Shown one piece after another: positions 1 through 7,869 of a stretch of DNA of 64,000 nt (positions are counted from its first letter, which is position 1; each line of letters starts with the position of its first letter). This DNA is from Streptomyces sp. AC512_CC834. GTDB taxonomy: Bacteria > Actinomycetota > Actinomycetes > Streptomycetales > Streptomycetaceae. The translations under genes and the position numbers were made by a program. The notes below the pieces were generated by a model. That model was not told the origin of the DNA. It saw only the letters and a program-made list of their open reading frames with translations, and did not search any database. The DNA is taken from positions 558,001 through 622,000 of the forward strand of contig NZ_JAGMUO010000097.1 of assembly GCF_019049325.1 (NCBI RefSeq), written 5' to 3'.

Positions 1-778
1 CTCCGCAGTGGTGTGGGCCCACCACATGTTCGCCACGGGTGCCGTACTGCTTCCCTTCTTCTCCGTCATGTCGTTCCTCATCGCCGTACCGACCGGAGTG
101 AAGTTCTTCAACTGGACCGGCACGATGCTGCACGGCTCGCTGTCCTTCGAGACACCCATGCTGTGGTCGTGCGGCTTCCTGGTGACGTTCCTGCTCGGCG
201 GCCTGAGCGGGGTCCTGCTCGCCTCCCCGCCGCTGGACTTCCACCTGACGGACTCCTACTTCATCGTCGCGCACCTGCACTATGTGGTGTTCGGCACGGT
301 CGTCTTCGCGATGTTCGCCGGCTTCTACTTCTGGTGGCCGAAGCTCACCGGGAAAATGCTCGACGAACGCATCGGGAAGATCCACTTCTGGACGCTCTTC
401 GTCGGCTTCCAGACCACGTTCCTCGTCCAGCACTGGCTCGGTGAGCAGGGCATGCCGCGGCGCTACGCCGACTATCTGACCGCGGACGGCTTCACCACGC
501 TCAACACCATCAGCTCCATCGGCGCCTTCCTGCTGGGCCTGTCCACACTGCCGTTCCTCTACAACGTGTGGCACACCCACCACTACGGCACCCGGGTCGA
601 GCGGGACGACCCCTGGGGCTACGGCCGTTCCCTCGAATGGGCCACCAGCAGCCCGCCCCCGCGCCACAACTTCACGTCGCTGCCCCGGATCCGCTCCGAG
701 TCACCGGCGTTCGACCTCCATCATCCCGACATCGGCCATCCCGACATCGGCCGACACGATCGGAGGAAAGTGCGGTGA
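1..778 (+). CDS. ctaD: Cytochrome c oxidase subunit I, 3' part (5' end outside window)
   Basis: This is the C-terminal part of the haem-copper oxidase catalytic subunit, which reduces O2 in the plasma membrane and pumps protons. The visible reading frame enters from the left edge. It opens with WAHHMFATG, whose adjacent histidines are CuB ligands, and later has HLHYVVFG, which carries the haem a3 and haem a histidines. Several hydrophobic helices follow, and the end is a hydrophilic tail containing a short HPDIG duplication. The stop overlaps the next gene (ctaF) by four bases, so the two are translationally coupled. The convergent qcrB next door suggests a secondary respiratory locus rather than the main qcr-cta operon; that is inference from gene order. 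Confidence 0.95.
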   Translation, partial: SAVVWAHHMFATGAVLLPFFSVMSFLIAVPTGVKFFNWTGTMLHGSLSFETPMLWSCGFLVTFLLGGLSGVLLASPPLDFHLTDSYFIVAHLHYVVFGTVVFAMFAGFYFWWPKLTGKMLDERIGKIHFWTLFVGFQTTFLVQHWLGEQGMPRRYADYLTADGFTTLNTISSIGAFLLGLSTLPFLYNVWHTHHYGTRVERDDPWGYGRSLEWATSSPPPRHNFTSLPRIRSESPAFDLHHPDIGHPDIGRHDRRKVR

Positions 779-1185
779 GGACCGAATCCCGTCTGTTCAC
801 CGGTGTGGCGGTCTTCTTCGGGGGCGAGGCGGCTCTCTACGGCTGGTGGTCCGGTGAGCCCGCCGGCACCGCCGCCCTCACCATCGCCTTCCTCATGGCC
901 TCGCTCGTCGCGTTCTTCCTGCGCGTGCAGTACCGCAGGCGCGGGCTGCGGGCGCAGGACCGCGGCGACGGCGAGATCATCGACACCGCCGGCCCGCTCG
1001 ACTTCTTCCCGCCGCACAGCCCCTGGCCGATCACGATCGCACTGGCCGCCGTGGTACTCGCGTTCGGCATCGTCTTCGGCCTGTGGCTGGCGCTGATCGG
1101 CTTCGGCCTGCTGGGCCTGGGAGTCTGCGGCCTGGTCTTCCAGTACGCCGACCGGGGCACTCAGCGCTCAGGCTCACCCGAGTAA
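775..1185 (+). CDS. ctaF: Cytochrome c oxidase subunit IV (actinobacterial type)
   Basis: This 136-residue integral membrane protein matches the actinobacterial oxidase subunit IV. It has a short N-terminal stretch, two hydrophobic helices, a basic loop rich in RRRGLRAQD, the typical GPLDFFPPHSPWP segment before the second helix pair, and two more hydrophobic helices. The GTG at 775 was chosen because it overlaps the ctaD stop in the classic GTGA arrangement and gives the family-like N-terminus VRTESRLFTG. Longer in-frame upstream sequence lies inside ctaD and is not credible. Its 3' end overlaps the convergent qcrB 3' end by about 25 bases. Confidence 0.9.
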   Translation: MRTESRLFTGVAVFFGGEAALYGWWSGEPAGTAALTIAFLMASLVAFFLRVQYRRRGLRAQDRGDGEIIDTAGPLDFFPPHSPWPITIALAAVVLAFGIVFGLWLALIGFGLLGLGVCGLVFQYADRGTQRSGSPE

Positions 1186-2834
1186 GCCTCGGGTTCCGAG
1201 GTCGACGGCAATCCCGGCGCCGACTCCCGCGCCGCCCCGGCCTCCCGCTCCCGCTGCCCCTCCGTCTCCTCGACGTCGACCCGGTCGCCGTAGTACCACT
1301 CGCTGAGCGTCGCCCGCAGCCGCCCCACGTGCGGTGCGTCGCCCCCCTTCGCGGTCGGCGCGAGCGGCTCGGGCTCCCTGCGGGCCCGCAGTACGTGTCG
1401 CTCCTCGGGGTCGAGGGGTCCGTGGCTCTCGGCATAGCCGCCCGTGAGGGTCTGCCGCACCTCGCCCGTCTCCTCGCCCTCGGTCAGACGCTCGCGGTCG
1501 CGCTCCTGGAGCGCCAGGCAGACCCGTTTGGTCGCGATGAACGCGATCGGCGGCGCCACCACCAGGGCGACCCGGAACACCCACGTGAGCAGGTTCAGCG
1601 ACACGTGGAAGGTGTACGCGAGGATGTCGTTGCCGCCGGCCAGCAGCAGCACCCCGTAGAACCAGATCGCGGCGACGCCGAAACCGGTCCGCACGGGCTT
1701 GTCCCGGGGCCGGTCGCACAGATGGTGCTCCTCGTGATCGCCCGTCACCCACCGCTCGAAGAACGGGTAGGCGTACAGCACCGCGAACAGGACGCCCGGC
1801 AGCACCACGGCGGGCAGCAGCACGTTCCACATGACGGTGTGGCCCGCCACCGCAGTCTCGAACGGGGGCATCAGCCGTAGCGAGCCCTCCAGGAAGCCGA
1901 CGTACCAGTCCGGCTGCGAGCCCGTGGAGACGACGTCGGGACGGTAGGGGCCGTACGCCCAGATCGGGTTGATCTGCGCCACCGCCGCGAGCACCGTCAG
2001 GGCGCCGAAGACCGTGAAGAACAGGCCCGTGGAGTTCGTCATGAACTGCGGGAACAGCGGCTTGCCCACCGCGTTGCGGTTGGTGCGGCCGCGGCCCGCC
2101 CACTGGGTGTGCTTGAGGTAGAACACCAGGATCAGATGGAGCGTGACCAGCGCCAGCAGCAGTCCGGGCAGCAGCAGGATGTGCAGCGAGTACAGCCGCG
2201 GGACGATGTCCTCGCCGGGATACTCCCCGCCGAACACGAACATGCTGATGTACGTCCCCACGACCGGGATGGACAGCATGATCCCCTGCGCGATGCGCAG
2301 CCCCGTCCCGGACAGCAGGTCGTCGGGGAGCGAGTAACCGGCGAAGCCCTCGGCGAGGGCCAGCACGAACAGCGTGACGCCGATCAGCCAGTTGACCTCA
2401 CGCGGTCGGCGGAACGCCCCGGTGAAGAAAATCCGCAGCAGATGCACCCCGATGGCGGAAAGGAACACCAGGGACGCCCAGTGGTGCACCTGCCGGATCA
2501 GCAGCCCGCCGCGCACGTCGAAACTGATGTCCAGCGTCGAGCGGTAGGCCTCCGACATGCTCACGCCCAGCAGGGGCTCGTACGAGCCGTTGTAGACGAC
2601 CTCCGTCATCGAGGGCTTGAAGAACAGCGTCAGCCAGACCCCGGTCAGCAGCAGCACGACGAAGCTGTACAGGGCGATCTCGCCCAGGAGGAACGACCAG
2701 TGCTCGGGGAAGGCCTTGCGCAGCAGCCCCCCGCTCTCGGAGACGGGGAGCCGCCCGTCGGCCCAGTTGACGGTGTGTTCGGCCGCGTGGCGGGCCCGCG
2801 CACCCGCGCGGGCCCTTCTCCTCTGCAACAGCAC
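1161..2834 (-). CDS. qcrB: Cytochrome bc1 complex cytochrome b subunit
   Basis: This 557-residue protein is the di-haem cytochrome b subunit of the bc1 complex, oxidising menaquinol in the membrane. Haem-ligand histidines lie near residues 117/118 and 131 (RQVHHWASLVF and IGVHLLRIFF) and near 218 and 233 (YSLHILLLPG and LVTLHLILV). The quinol-site PEWY motif appears as PDWY at about 308-311. As in actinobacterial QcrB, the core is followed by extra C-terminal helices and a long charged cytoplasmic tail from about residue 440. There is no qcrC or qcrA beside it, so this is an orphan copy convergent with ctaD-ctaF. The GTG start at 2834 is the longest option; a slightly downstream start is possible. 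Confidence 0.92.
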   Translation of the reverse strand: MLLQRRRARAGARARHAAEHTVNWADGRLPVSESGGLLRKAFPEHWSFLLGEIALYSFVVLLLTGVWLTLFFKPSMTEVVYNGSYEPLLGVSMSEAYRSTLDISFDVRGGLLIRQVHHWASLVFLSAIGVHLLRIFFTGAFRRPREVNWLIGVTLFVLALAEGFAGYSLPDDLLSGTGLRIAQGIMLSIPVVGTYISMFVFGGEYPGEDIVPRLYSLHILLLPGLLLALVTLHLILVFYLKHTQWAGRGRTNRNAVGKPLFPQFMTNSTGLFFTVFGALTVLAAVAQINPIWAYGPYRPDVVSTGSQPDWYVGFLEGSLRLMPPFETAVAGHTVMWNVLLPAVVLPGVLFAVLYAYPFFERWVTGDHEEHHLCDRPRDKPVRTGFGVAAIWFYGVLLLAGGNDILAYTFHVSLNLLTWVFRVALVVAPPIAFIATKRVCLALQERDRERLTEGEETGEVRQTLTGGYAESHGPLDPEERHVLRARREPEPLAPTAKGGDAPHVGRLRATLSEWYYGDRVDVEETEGQREREAGAARESAPGLPSTSEPEAYSGEPER

Positions 2835-2941
2835 GGCGCATGGATTCCCCGCCGCCCGTGCCGGAAACTCCTCCCCTCCCCGGTACGGTCACCCCTCGAC
2901 TTGCCCCGCGCCCGGGCAGCGGCAGGGTGTCACGGGCCGGC

Positions 2942-3298
2942 TCAGCGTCCGCCCGGTCCGCCGCTGCCGAAGGAACCGCTGCTGCCCTCGTCCCAGCGGG
3001 GCCGGTCCTGCCCGGAGGCGGTGCGGCTGCCCCGGTGCCCGAGGTCGTGCGGCAGCGTGCGTTCGTCGCTCCTGGGCATCTCGTCGGGCTCCCGCTGCTC
3101 CCGGACCTCGCCGACGGGCCCCGCCTCGGGCATGCGCGGCTGCTCCTCGGGACGCGGCGGCGGCAGCTCACGGCGCTTTTGCCGGCTGCCGAACGCGAAC
3201 GCCCCGATCAGCACGCCCACCACCACGACGGCCGCCATGATCAGCCAGACGCCGAGAGCGCCGGAACCCGCGGCCAGGTCCATCCATGCGTTGTTCAT
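2942..3298 (-). CDS. DUF6479-type small membrane protein
   Basis: This is a small protein of 118 residues. It has a short N-terminus (MNNAWMDLAAG), one hydrophobic helix at about residues 15-35 followed by basic residues, and then a long hydrophilic, proline- and charge-rich cytoplasmic tail. The tail contains the EEQPRMPE, VGEVREQREPDEMPRSDERTL-like region and a glycine/serine-rich end. That pattern is characteristic of the Streptomyces DUF6479 family, whose function is unknown. The start at 3298 was preferred to the longer frame because it gives a normal membrane-protein N-terminus. It is transcribed in the same direction as qcrB, about 110 bases upstream of it. Confidence 0.75.
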   Translation of the reverse strand: MNNAWMDLAAGSGALGVWLIMAAVVVVGVLIGAFAFGSRQKRRELPPPRPEEQPRMPEAGPVGEVREQREPDEMPRSDERTLPHDLGHRGSRTASGQDRPRWDEGSSGSFGSGGPGGR

Positions 3299-3340
3299 GG
3301 AGCGCGGGTACCCCCGGCCCACGTCACCAACCTGCCGGGA

Positions 3341-4119
3341 AACGGCACGGGAGGGTCGCCCGGAACCCCTGCGGATCGTCCTCCGGTTCGGCCGCGGCGC
3401 TGACACAGGTGGCGGTCGGCACCGAGACGGACGGCTCCATCGTGTGCCCGGCCGGAATGAACGGGGCGGTCGGCCACAAACCCGGTCTCGGGCTGGTCAG
3501 CCAGTCGGGGATCGTACCGATCTCGGCCGAGCAGGACACGGCGGGGCCCATGGCGCGCAACGTGATCGACGCCGGATCGGCCTGTGGCGGCTGGCCTCGC
3601 TCGGTGCGGAGGTGGACGACCTGATGACCCGCACCGCGGCGCGGCTGCGTGCCGCGGGCGCCCAGGTCGTCGAGGTGACCCCGCCGTATCAGGACCGGCC
3701 GGCCGAACTCGAGTTCCCGGCGCTGCTGAGCGAGTTCAACCGCACGCACCCCGCCGAGCAGACGTGTTTCGCCGGTCAGGAGCTGTTCGAGCAGGCGCTG
3801 GTCGCGCCGTCGACCACGGACCCCGAATACCTGTCCATGCGTGCGGAGTTGAAGAATCTCTCCCGGCGGTCCATCGACGAGACCATGGCCGCGCACGACC
3901 TGGACGCCATCCCCTCACCGGCGAACCCGCTCCACTCCGGCCGCGGTCGCCGGGTATCCGTCCCTGTCCGTCCCCGCCGGGTCCGTGGGCGAACTGCCGG
4001 TCGGACTGCTCCTGATGGCCGGTGACCGTCAGAACGCCGAGCTGCTCGCGCTGGGGGCGGCGGTGGAGCACCGGCTGGACGCCTGGCGGGCACCGCGGTA
4101 CCTGCCCACGTTGCCGTAA
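3341..4119 (+). pseudogene. Degraded amidase (amidase signature family)
   Basis: Pieces of an amidase-signature hydrolase occur in order but not in one frame. The first is ARNPCGSSSGSAAAL plus VAVGTETDGSIVCPAG, the glycine/serine-rich core that carries the catalytic serines. It continues to SAEQDTAGPMARNVIDA, up to about 3590. A segment then follows in another frame (AGAQVVEVTPPYQDRPAELEF onwards), and from about 3950 the C-terminal GYPSLSVPAGSVGELPVGL region lies in a third frame, ending at the stop at 4117-4119. The N-terminus with the catalytic lysine and part of the middle are missing, and no start codon or ribosome site is credible. It cannot make a functional enzyme. Confidence 0.85.
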
Positions 4120-4143
4120 CTGCGGGTTGGCCGACCGTGCGGG

Positions 4144-4173
4144 CCGGCGCGCGCTCCGGTCGGCGCGCGCCGG
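4144..4173. terminator. Strong GC hairpin between amidase remnant and LPMO gene
   Basis: A perfect 11-bp inverted repeat (CCGGCGCGCGC and its complement) with an 8-base loop lies 10 bases past the stop of the LPMO gene and just after the end of the amidase remnant. There is no T-tract, as is common in Streptomyces terminators. It probably ends LPMO transcription. Confidence 0.6.
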
Positions 4174-4183
4174 TCCGGCGCGG

Positions 4184-4921
4184 TCACGCGGCGGCGCAGA
4201 CCCCGAGGTCTTCCCAGACTCCCCATTCACCGGTGGTGCCGGGCTCCTCGCCCGTAACCCACCACTTGGCACGCCAGTTGTGGCCGCCGAAGGAGACGGT
4301 GTCGCCGCCGTTGTAGACGCTGCCGGCGCTCCAGAGCGGCACGGCGCAGGCACCCGGGTCACCGCCGTCGTCTCCGCCGCCGTCGCCACCACCGTCGTCG
4401 CCGCCGCCGCCGATGTTGACGTCGACGCAGGAGTAGAAGGCGTTGGCGGTGTCCGCCACGTTCCAGACCGCCAGCACCTTCTGGCGTCCGGTGAAGCCGC
4501 CGAAGTCCACCTGGTGGCTGACGTCCGCGGGCGGCTGAGCGCCGTGGCCGTCGAACTCGGCGATCTTCTGGTTGCCGATGAAGTACTGCCAGTTGGCGGT
4601 GGCGTGCCGGGCCGTGTGGTGCCAGGTGAAGGTGTGCGTCGTGCCGACCGGTGTGACCCGCCAGCCCTTGCTGTCGTCGTCGAGTTCGGCGAACTGACTG
4701 TTGCCGCCGCTACAGCTCTTCAGGCCCTTCGGGCCCTCGACGCTCTGCGGCTCGTACTTGATCTGGCCGCAGTCGACGATCCCCGCGGCGCACTGGTCCT
4801 GCCGGCTGCCGGGCGAGGTCACCCAGCCGTGGGCGTTGGCCGTGCTCGCCGGAAGGCTGACGGCGAGCAGCGGAGCGAGCAGCGCCCCGACCGCGCAGGC
4901 CACCCGTCTCTTGGTGCGCAT
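4184..4921 (-). CDS. Secreted AA10 lytic polysaccharide monooxygenase with C-terminal CBM5/12
   Basis: This copper enzyme oxidatively cleaves chitin or cellulose outside the cell. The signal peptide spans residues 1-30 and is cleaved after ANA, leaving His31 (HGWV) as the N-terminal histidine of the copper brace. The second brace histidine is about residue 106 in TWHHTARHATANW. An AA10 domain to about residue 170 is followed by a glycine/aspartate linker, and then a carbohydrate-binding module of the CBM5/12 type (about 200-245, with WSAGSVYNGGDTVSFGGHNW and WRAKWW aromatic residues). The chitin-type CBM and the two DasR-like palindromes in its promoter point to chitin as the more likely substrate. 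The gene is monocistronic and divergent from the DoxX gene. Confidence 0.9.
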   Translation of the reverse strand: MRTKRRVACAVGALLAPLLAVSLPASTANAHGWVTSPGSRQDQCAAGIVDCGQIKYEPQSVEGPKGLKSCSGGNSQFAELDDDSKGWRVTPVGTTHTFTWHHTARHATANWQYFIGNQKIAEFDGHGAQPPADVSHQVDFGGFTGRQKVLAVWNVADTANAFYSCVDVNIGGGGDDGGGDGGGDDGGDPGACAVPLWSAGSVYNGGDTVSFGGHNWRAKWWVTGEEPGTTGEWGVWEDLGVCAAA

Positions 4922-4939
4922 GTCTTACCCCTTCCCATG

Positions 4940-4953
4940 CAGGTCTAGACCTG
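4940..4953. promoter_or_regulatory. DasR-like operator (dre), site 1
   Basis: CAGGTCTAGACCTG is a perfect 14-bp palindrome 19 bases upstream of the LPMO start. It matches the GGTCTAGACC core of the DasR (GntR/HutC) operator that couples N-acetylglucosamine supply to chitinolytic genes in Streptomyces. The assignment is by sequence similarity. Confidence 0.75.
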
Positions 4954-4960
4954 ACGACTT

Positions 4961-4974
4961 CAGGTCTAGACCAT
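4961..4974. promoter_or_regulatory. DasR-like operator (dre), site 2
   Basis: CAGGTCTAGACCAT repeats the GGTCTAGACC core 21 bp (two helical turns) from site 1, in the same promoter. Two sites in phase suggest cooperative repression of the LPMO gene. Confidence 0.72.
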
Positions 4975-5074
4975 AGCGGCGAAACGGATGCGGTCAAGAG
5001 TCCGCGCAACACCAACCGGCGGCCCGCGGTGCGCACTTGGCGCAATGGGCCTCGGATGCAAACCCGTCGCGCTA

Positions 5075-5087
5075 TTGGTCTAGACAA
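5075..5087. promoter_or_regulatory. DasR-like operator, weaker site 3
   Basis: TTGGTCTAGACAA keeps the GTCTAGAC centre with imperfect flanks. It lies about 80 bases upstream of the DoxX start and 150 bases from the LPMO start, so it could serve either divergent promoter. Confidence 0.5.
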
Positions 5088-5167
5088 GGACTGCCGTGGT
5101 GGTTAAAAGTCGAATGGGTCGCCCGGCCCCCGCGGTCGCTGCGCAACGCAAGGAAGGAGCACCACCG

Positions 5168-5599
5168 TTGGAAGCGCTGGAAAAACGCAGGGAACACGTG
5201 ATCGCGCTCTTCCGCATCGTCGTAGGCCTGCTGTTCGCCTGCCACGGAGCGGCCACTCTGTTCGGTGTCCTGGGCGGTCCGCACGGAGCCGCACCCGGCT
5301 TCGCCGCGTGGCCCGGCTGGTGGGCCGCCGTGGTGCAACTCGCCGGCGGCACACTGGTGCTGTGCGGCCTCGCCACCCGCGCCGCGGCGGTCCTGTGCTC
5401 CGGGTCCATGGCGTACGCCTACTTCGTCGAGCATCAGCCCGACGGACTCTTCCCCATCGAGAACGGAGGCGAGTCGGCGGTCATGTTCTGCTGGTCCTTC
5501 CTCCTCGTCGCCGCCCTCGGCCCCGGCCGCTGGAGCCTGGCCGCCCGCCTCCGCCCCCGGCGCAGGGACGGCAGCCGGCCGGTCGCCAGGACTCTGTAG
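5168..5599 (+). CDS. DoxX family membrane protein
   Basis: This 143-residue protein with about four hydrophobic helices belongs to the DoxX/SURF4-like family (ALFRIVVGLLFACHGAATLFG at the start, then GGTLVLCGLATRAAAVLCSGSMAYAYF and a last helix). The biochemical role of most DoxX proteins is unclear; some are linked to redox or quinone-related membrane functions. TTG at 5168 was chosen because AAGGAAGGAG sits 7-8 bases upstream. A longer in-frame ATG at 5096 has no ribosome site and adds a non-family leader. It is divergent from the LPMO gene and shares its palindrome-rich promoter region. Confidence 0.8.
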   Translation: MEALEKRREHVIALFRIVVGLLFACHGAATLFGVLGGPHGAAPGFAAWPGWWAAVVQLAGGTLVLCGLATRAAAVLCSGSMAYAYFVEHQPDGLFPIENGGESAVMFCWSFLLVAALGPGRWSLAARLRPRRRDGSRPVARTL

Positions 5600-5624
5600 C
5601 CGGTCCGCGTGCCGGTCACCGGGG

Positions 5625-6746
5625 TCACTCGGAGGCTGTGAACATGTCGATCAGGCCGTGGGGCGCGTCGTCACCGAACATCAGCTCGTGGAGCTGTACG
5701 GCGTCGGCGGCCTCCCCGGCGCTGCGGGGGAACAGGTCCCGCTCGTACGCGGCGAGCGCGCCCTCCGGGTCACCGGGGTGCGCGGCGAGGGCCGTGCCGA
5801 GTTCGGCGCCGTCGTACATGGCGAGGTTGGCACCCTCGCCGGACGGGGGCATGAGGTGGGCGGCGTCGCCGAGCAGGGTCACGCCCGGCACGCGCTCCCA
5901 CCGGTGCGCGGCGGGGAGGGTGTGGAGAGGGCGCACTACAGGCGCGGTGTCGGCGTCGGTGATCAGTGCGGTCAGCTCCGGCGCCCATCCGGCGAACTCC
6001 CCCGCGGTGCGCGCGGTGGCCGCCGGATCGGCGAGACCGATGCCGGCGAACCAATCCTGCGGCTTGCGCAGCGCCACGTAGGTGTGGAGCGTCCCGCCGT
6101 TCTCCCGGTGGGCCTGGATCGCCTTGCCCGGCACGAGCGCGAACATCGCACCGGCGCCGACCGCCTTCGCGGTGGCCGGGTGCCGGGTGTCGGCGTCGAA
6201 CAGGTAGGTCTCGACGAACGACATGCCCACGTACTCGGGTGTGGCGTCGGAGAGCAGCGGCCGGACCCGCGACCACGCGCCGTCCGCGCCGACCAGCAGG
6301 CTGGTGACGACGGAGGTGCCGTCGGCGAAGGCCACCTCGTGGCGGCCCTCGCCGAGGGCGCGGACGGTACGGACCTTGTGGCCCCAGCGGACGGTGCCGG
6401 CCGGGAGTGAGTCGAGCAGCGTCCGCCGCAGTTCGCCGCGCATCACCTCGGGGCGCCCGCCCGTGCCGTCGTCGCCCTCCTCGAACAGGACCGTCCCGTC
6501 CGGGGCGAGGGCCCGCGACGCCTGACGGCCCTCCAGGACGAGGCCGCGGAACTCCTCGGTCAGACCCGCGGCCCGCAGCGCGGGCTGGCCGTTGTGGTCG
6601 TGGATGTCGAGCATCCCGCCCTGCGCGCGTGCCGCCGGGGAGGATTCGGCCTCGTAGACGGTGGCCGGGATTCCGTGGACGTGCAGGACGCGGGCGAGCG
6701 TGAGGCCGCCGAGTCCGGCGCCGACGATCGTGACGTGCGTGGTCAT
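5625..6746 (-). CDS. FAD-dependent monooxygenase (TetX/PHBH-like)
   Basis: This 373-residue class A flavoprotein monooxygenase would hydroxylate an aromatic or polyketide-like substrate with NAD(P)H and O2. The N-terminal dinucleotide fold reads IVGAGLGGLTLARVL (residues 6-20) followed by the acidic strand end YEAE. The second FAD motif is GADGAWSRVRPLL, and the GD motif near residue 280-295 is LLGDAAHLMPPSGEGAN. The ATG at 6746 has AGGAAGG upstream and removes an unlikely leader. It is divergent from a TetR gene, with three operator palindromes between them, so the regulator most likely represses this enzyme in response to its substrate. The substrate is not known. Confidence 0.85.
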   Translation of the reverse strand: MTTHVTIVGAGLGGLTLARVLHVHGIPATVYEAESSPAARAQGGMLDIHDHNGQPALRAAGLTEEFRGLVLEGRQASRALAPDGTVLFEEGDDGTGGRPEVMRGELRRTLLDSLPAGTVRWGHKVRTVRALGEGRHEVAFADGTSVVTSLLVGADGAWSRVRPLLSDATPEYVGMSFVETYLFDADTRHPATAKAVGAGAMFALVPGKAIQAHRENGGTLHTYVALRKPQDWFAGIGLADPAATARTAGEFAGWAPELTALITDADTAPVVRPLHTLPAAHRWERVPGVTLLGDAAHLMPPSGEGANLAMYDGAELGTALAAHPGDPEGALAAYERDLFPRSAGEAADAVQLHELMFGDDAPHGLIDMFTASE

Positions 6747-6797
6747 GGCACTGCCTTCCTGGTCGCGGACCGCCGAGGAAGTCCGGCGGAACAGGAC

Positions 6798-6812
6798 TGG
6801 AACACCGTTCCA
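6798..6812. promoter_or_regulatory. TetR operator 1
   Basis: TGGAACACCGTTCCA is a 15-bp inverted repeat (TGGAAC/GTTCCA arms, 3-base centre) in the promoter region between the divergent monooxygenase and tetR genes. Confidence 0.75.
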
Positions 6813-6826
6813 GTACACATCCAGAG

Positions 6827-6841
6827 TGGAACGCCGTTCCA
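6827..6841. promoter_or_regulatory. TetR operator 2
   Basis: TGGAACGCCGTTCCA has the same arms as operator 1, with its centre 29 bp away. Confidence 0.75.
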
Positions 6842-6854
6842 CTACCTGTCAAGC

Positions 6855-6869
6855 TGGAACGGCATTCCA
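6855..6869. promoter_or_regulatory. TetR operator 3
   Basis: TGGAACGGCATTCCA has one imperfect arm position, with its centre 28 bp from operator 2 and 20 bases before the tetR start. It probably gives autorepression. Confidence 0.7.
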
Positions 6870-6888
6870 GACGGTCTACGCTGAAGCC

Positions 6889-7599
6889 ATGACACCCAGG
6901 TCGCGCCGTCCGGAACGGCGGCAGGAACCCCTCTCACGGGAGCGCATCGTCGGCGCCGCCGTCGAACTCCTCGACACGGTGGGAGAGCGCGGTCTCACCT
7001 TCCGCGCGCTGGCCGAGCGTCTCGCGACCGGCCCCGGGGCGATCTACTGGCACATCACGGGGAAGGCCGAACTCCTCACCGCTGCCACGGACGCCGTCGT
7101 CGCCACCGCCGTGACCGTCGAGCCCACCGGCTCCACGGACTCACCGCAGGACGCGATCCGTGCCGTCGCGCTCGGCCTGTTCGACGCGACCGAGACACAC
7201 CCGTGGCTGGCCACACAGCTCGCGACGCAGCTTTCCCGCACCCCCTGGGGGTCGGTGACGCCGCGGATCTTCGAGAGCCTCGGCCGGCAGGTCCGCGCGC
7301 TGGGCGTGCCCGAGGACAGTTGGTTCACGGCGTCCTCGGCACTGATGCACTACATCCTCGGCGCCTCCGGTCAGAACGCCGCGAACACGGCGGGCGCCGA
7401 CGCCCTGGGGCCGGACGTGGACCGCGCCGAGTTCCTGGACACCGTGTCGACGGCATGGGAAGGCCTCGACCCCGACGACTACCCGTTCACCCGGGCCGTC
7501 GCAGACCAGGCACGCGACCATGACGACCGCGAGCAGTTCCTGGCCGGCATCGCTCTCGTCCTCGCCGGCATCACCGCACTCCACCCACCGGGGCGGTAG
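6889..7599 (+). CDS. TetR family regulator (TetR-C subgroup)
   Basis: This regulator has 236 residues. An N-terminal helix-turn-helix covers about residues 17-65 (SRERIVGAAVELLDTVGERGLTFRALAERLATGPGAIYWHI is spread over it), followed by a TetR_C ligand-binding region with conserved WLATQLATQL and SALMHYILGASGQNAAN segments. The GAIYWHITGKAELL recognition-helix region is typical of TetR proteins controlling drug or aromatic monooxygenases. The ATG at 6889 directly follows the third operator. It is divergent from the flavin monooxygenase and most likely represses both. Confidence 0.88.
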   Translation: MTPRSRRPERRQEPLSRERIVGAAVELLDTVGERGLTFRALAERLATGPGAIYWHITGKAELLTAATDAVVATAVTVEPTGSTDSPQDAIRAVALGLFDATETHPWLATQLATQLSRTPWGSVTPRIFESLGRQVRALGVPEDSWFTASSALMHYILGASGQNAANTAGADALGPDVDRAEFLDTVSTAWEGLDPDDYPFTRAVADQARDHDDREQFLAGIALVLAGITALHPPGR

Positions 7600-7869
7600 A
7601 ACGGGCGGGGCGGGGAGAACGGCCCGAAGAGCGGAACAGGCCCGGCGGGCAGAACAGGCTCGGCGAGGGACCGACCCGGCGAGGGGGAACAGGCCCGGTG
7701 AGGGGGAACCGGCCCGGCGGGGGGACCGACTCTGTGGGGCGAACCGGCCCGGTGGGGGGGACCGGCCCGTTGGAGGGAACTGGTCCGTTGGGGCGAACGG
7801 TGCCGGTTCGTTGGGGGTTGGCGCTCGCCGAGCCTCGTCGTGACGGGCGCGGGCGGTTACGGTGACCGG
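7600..7869. repeat. GC-rich degenerate tandem repeat, no gene
   Basis: From about 7605 to 7815 the sequence consists of irregular copies of a 17-18-base unit close to GGGGGAACCGGCCCGGTG, with a strongly purine-skewed plus strand. No coding potential is visible apart from readthrough frames. The last 50 bases lead into the hydrolase gene at 7870. Confidence 0.6.

Noticed and set aside
2109..4025. Long plus-strand open frame of 638 codons opposite qcrB
   Set aside because: It is antisense to the clearly conserved cytochrome b gene. Only its last third overlaps the amidase remnant, and the composition is shadow-like (proline, arginine, glutamine-rich).
7600..7840. Possible CRISPR-like or regulatory array
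   Set aside because: The repeats are contiguous, degenerate and without unique spacers, so this is low-complexity tandem repetition.
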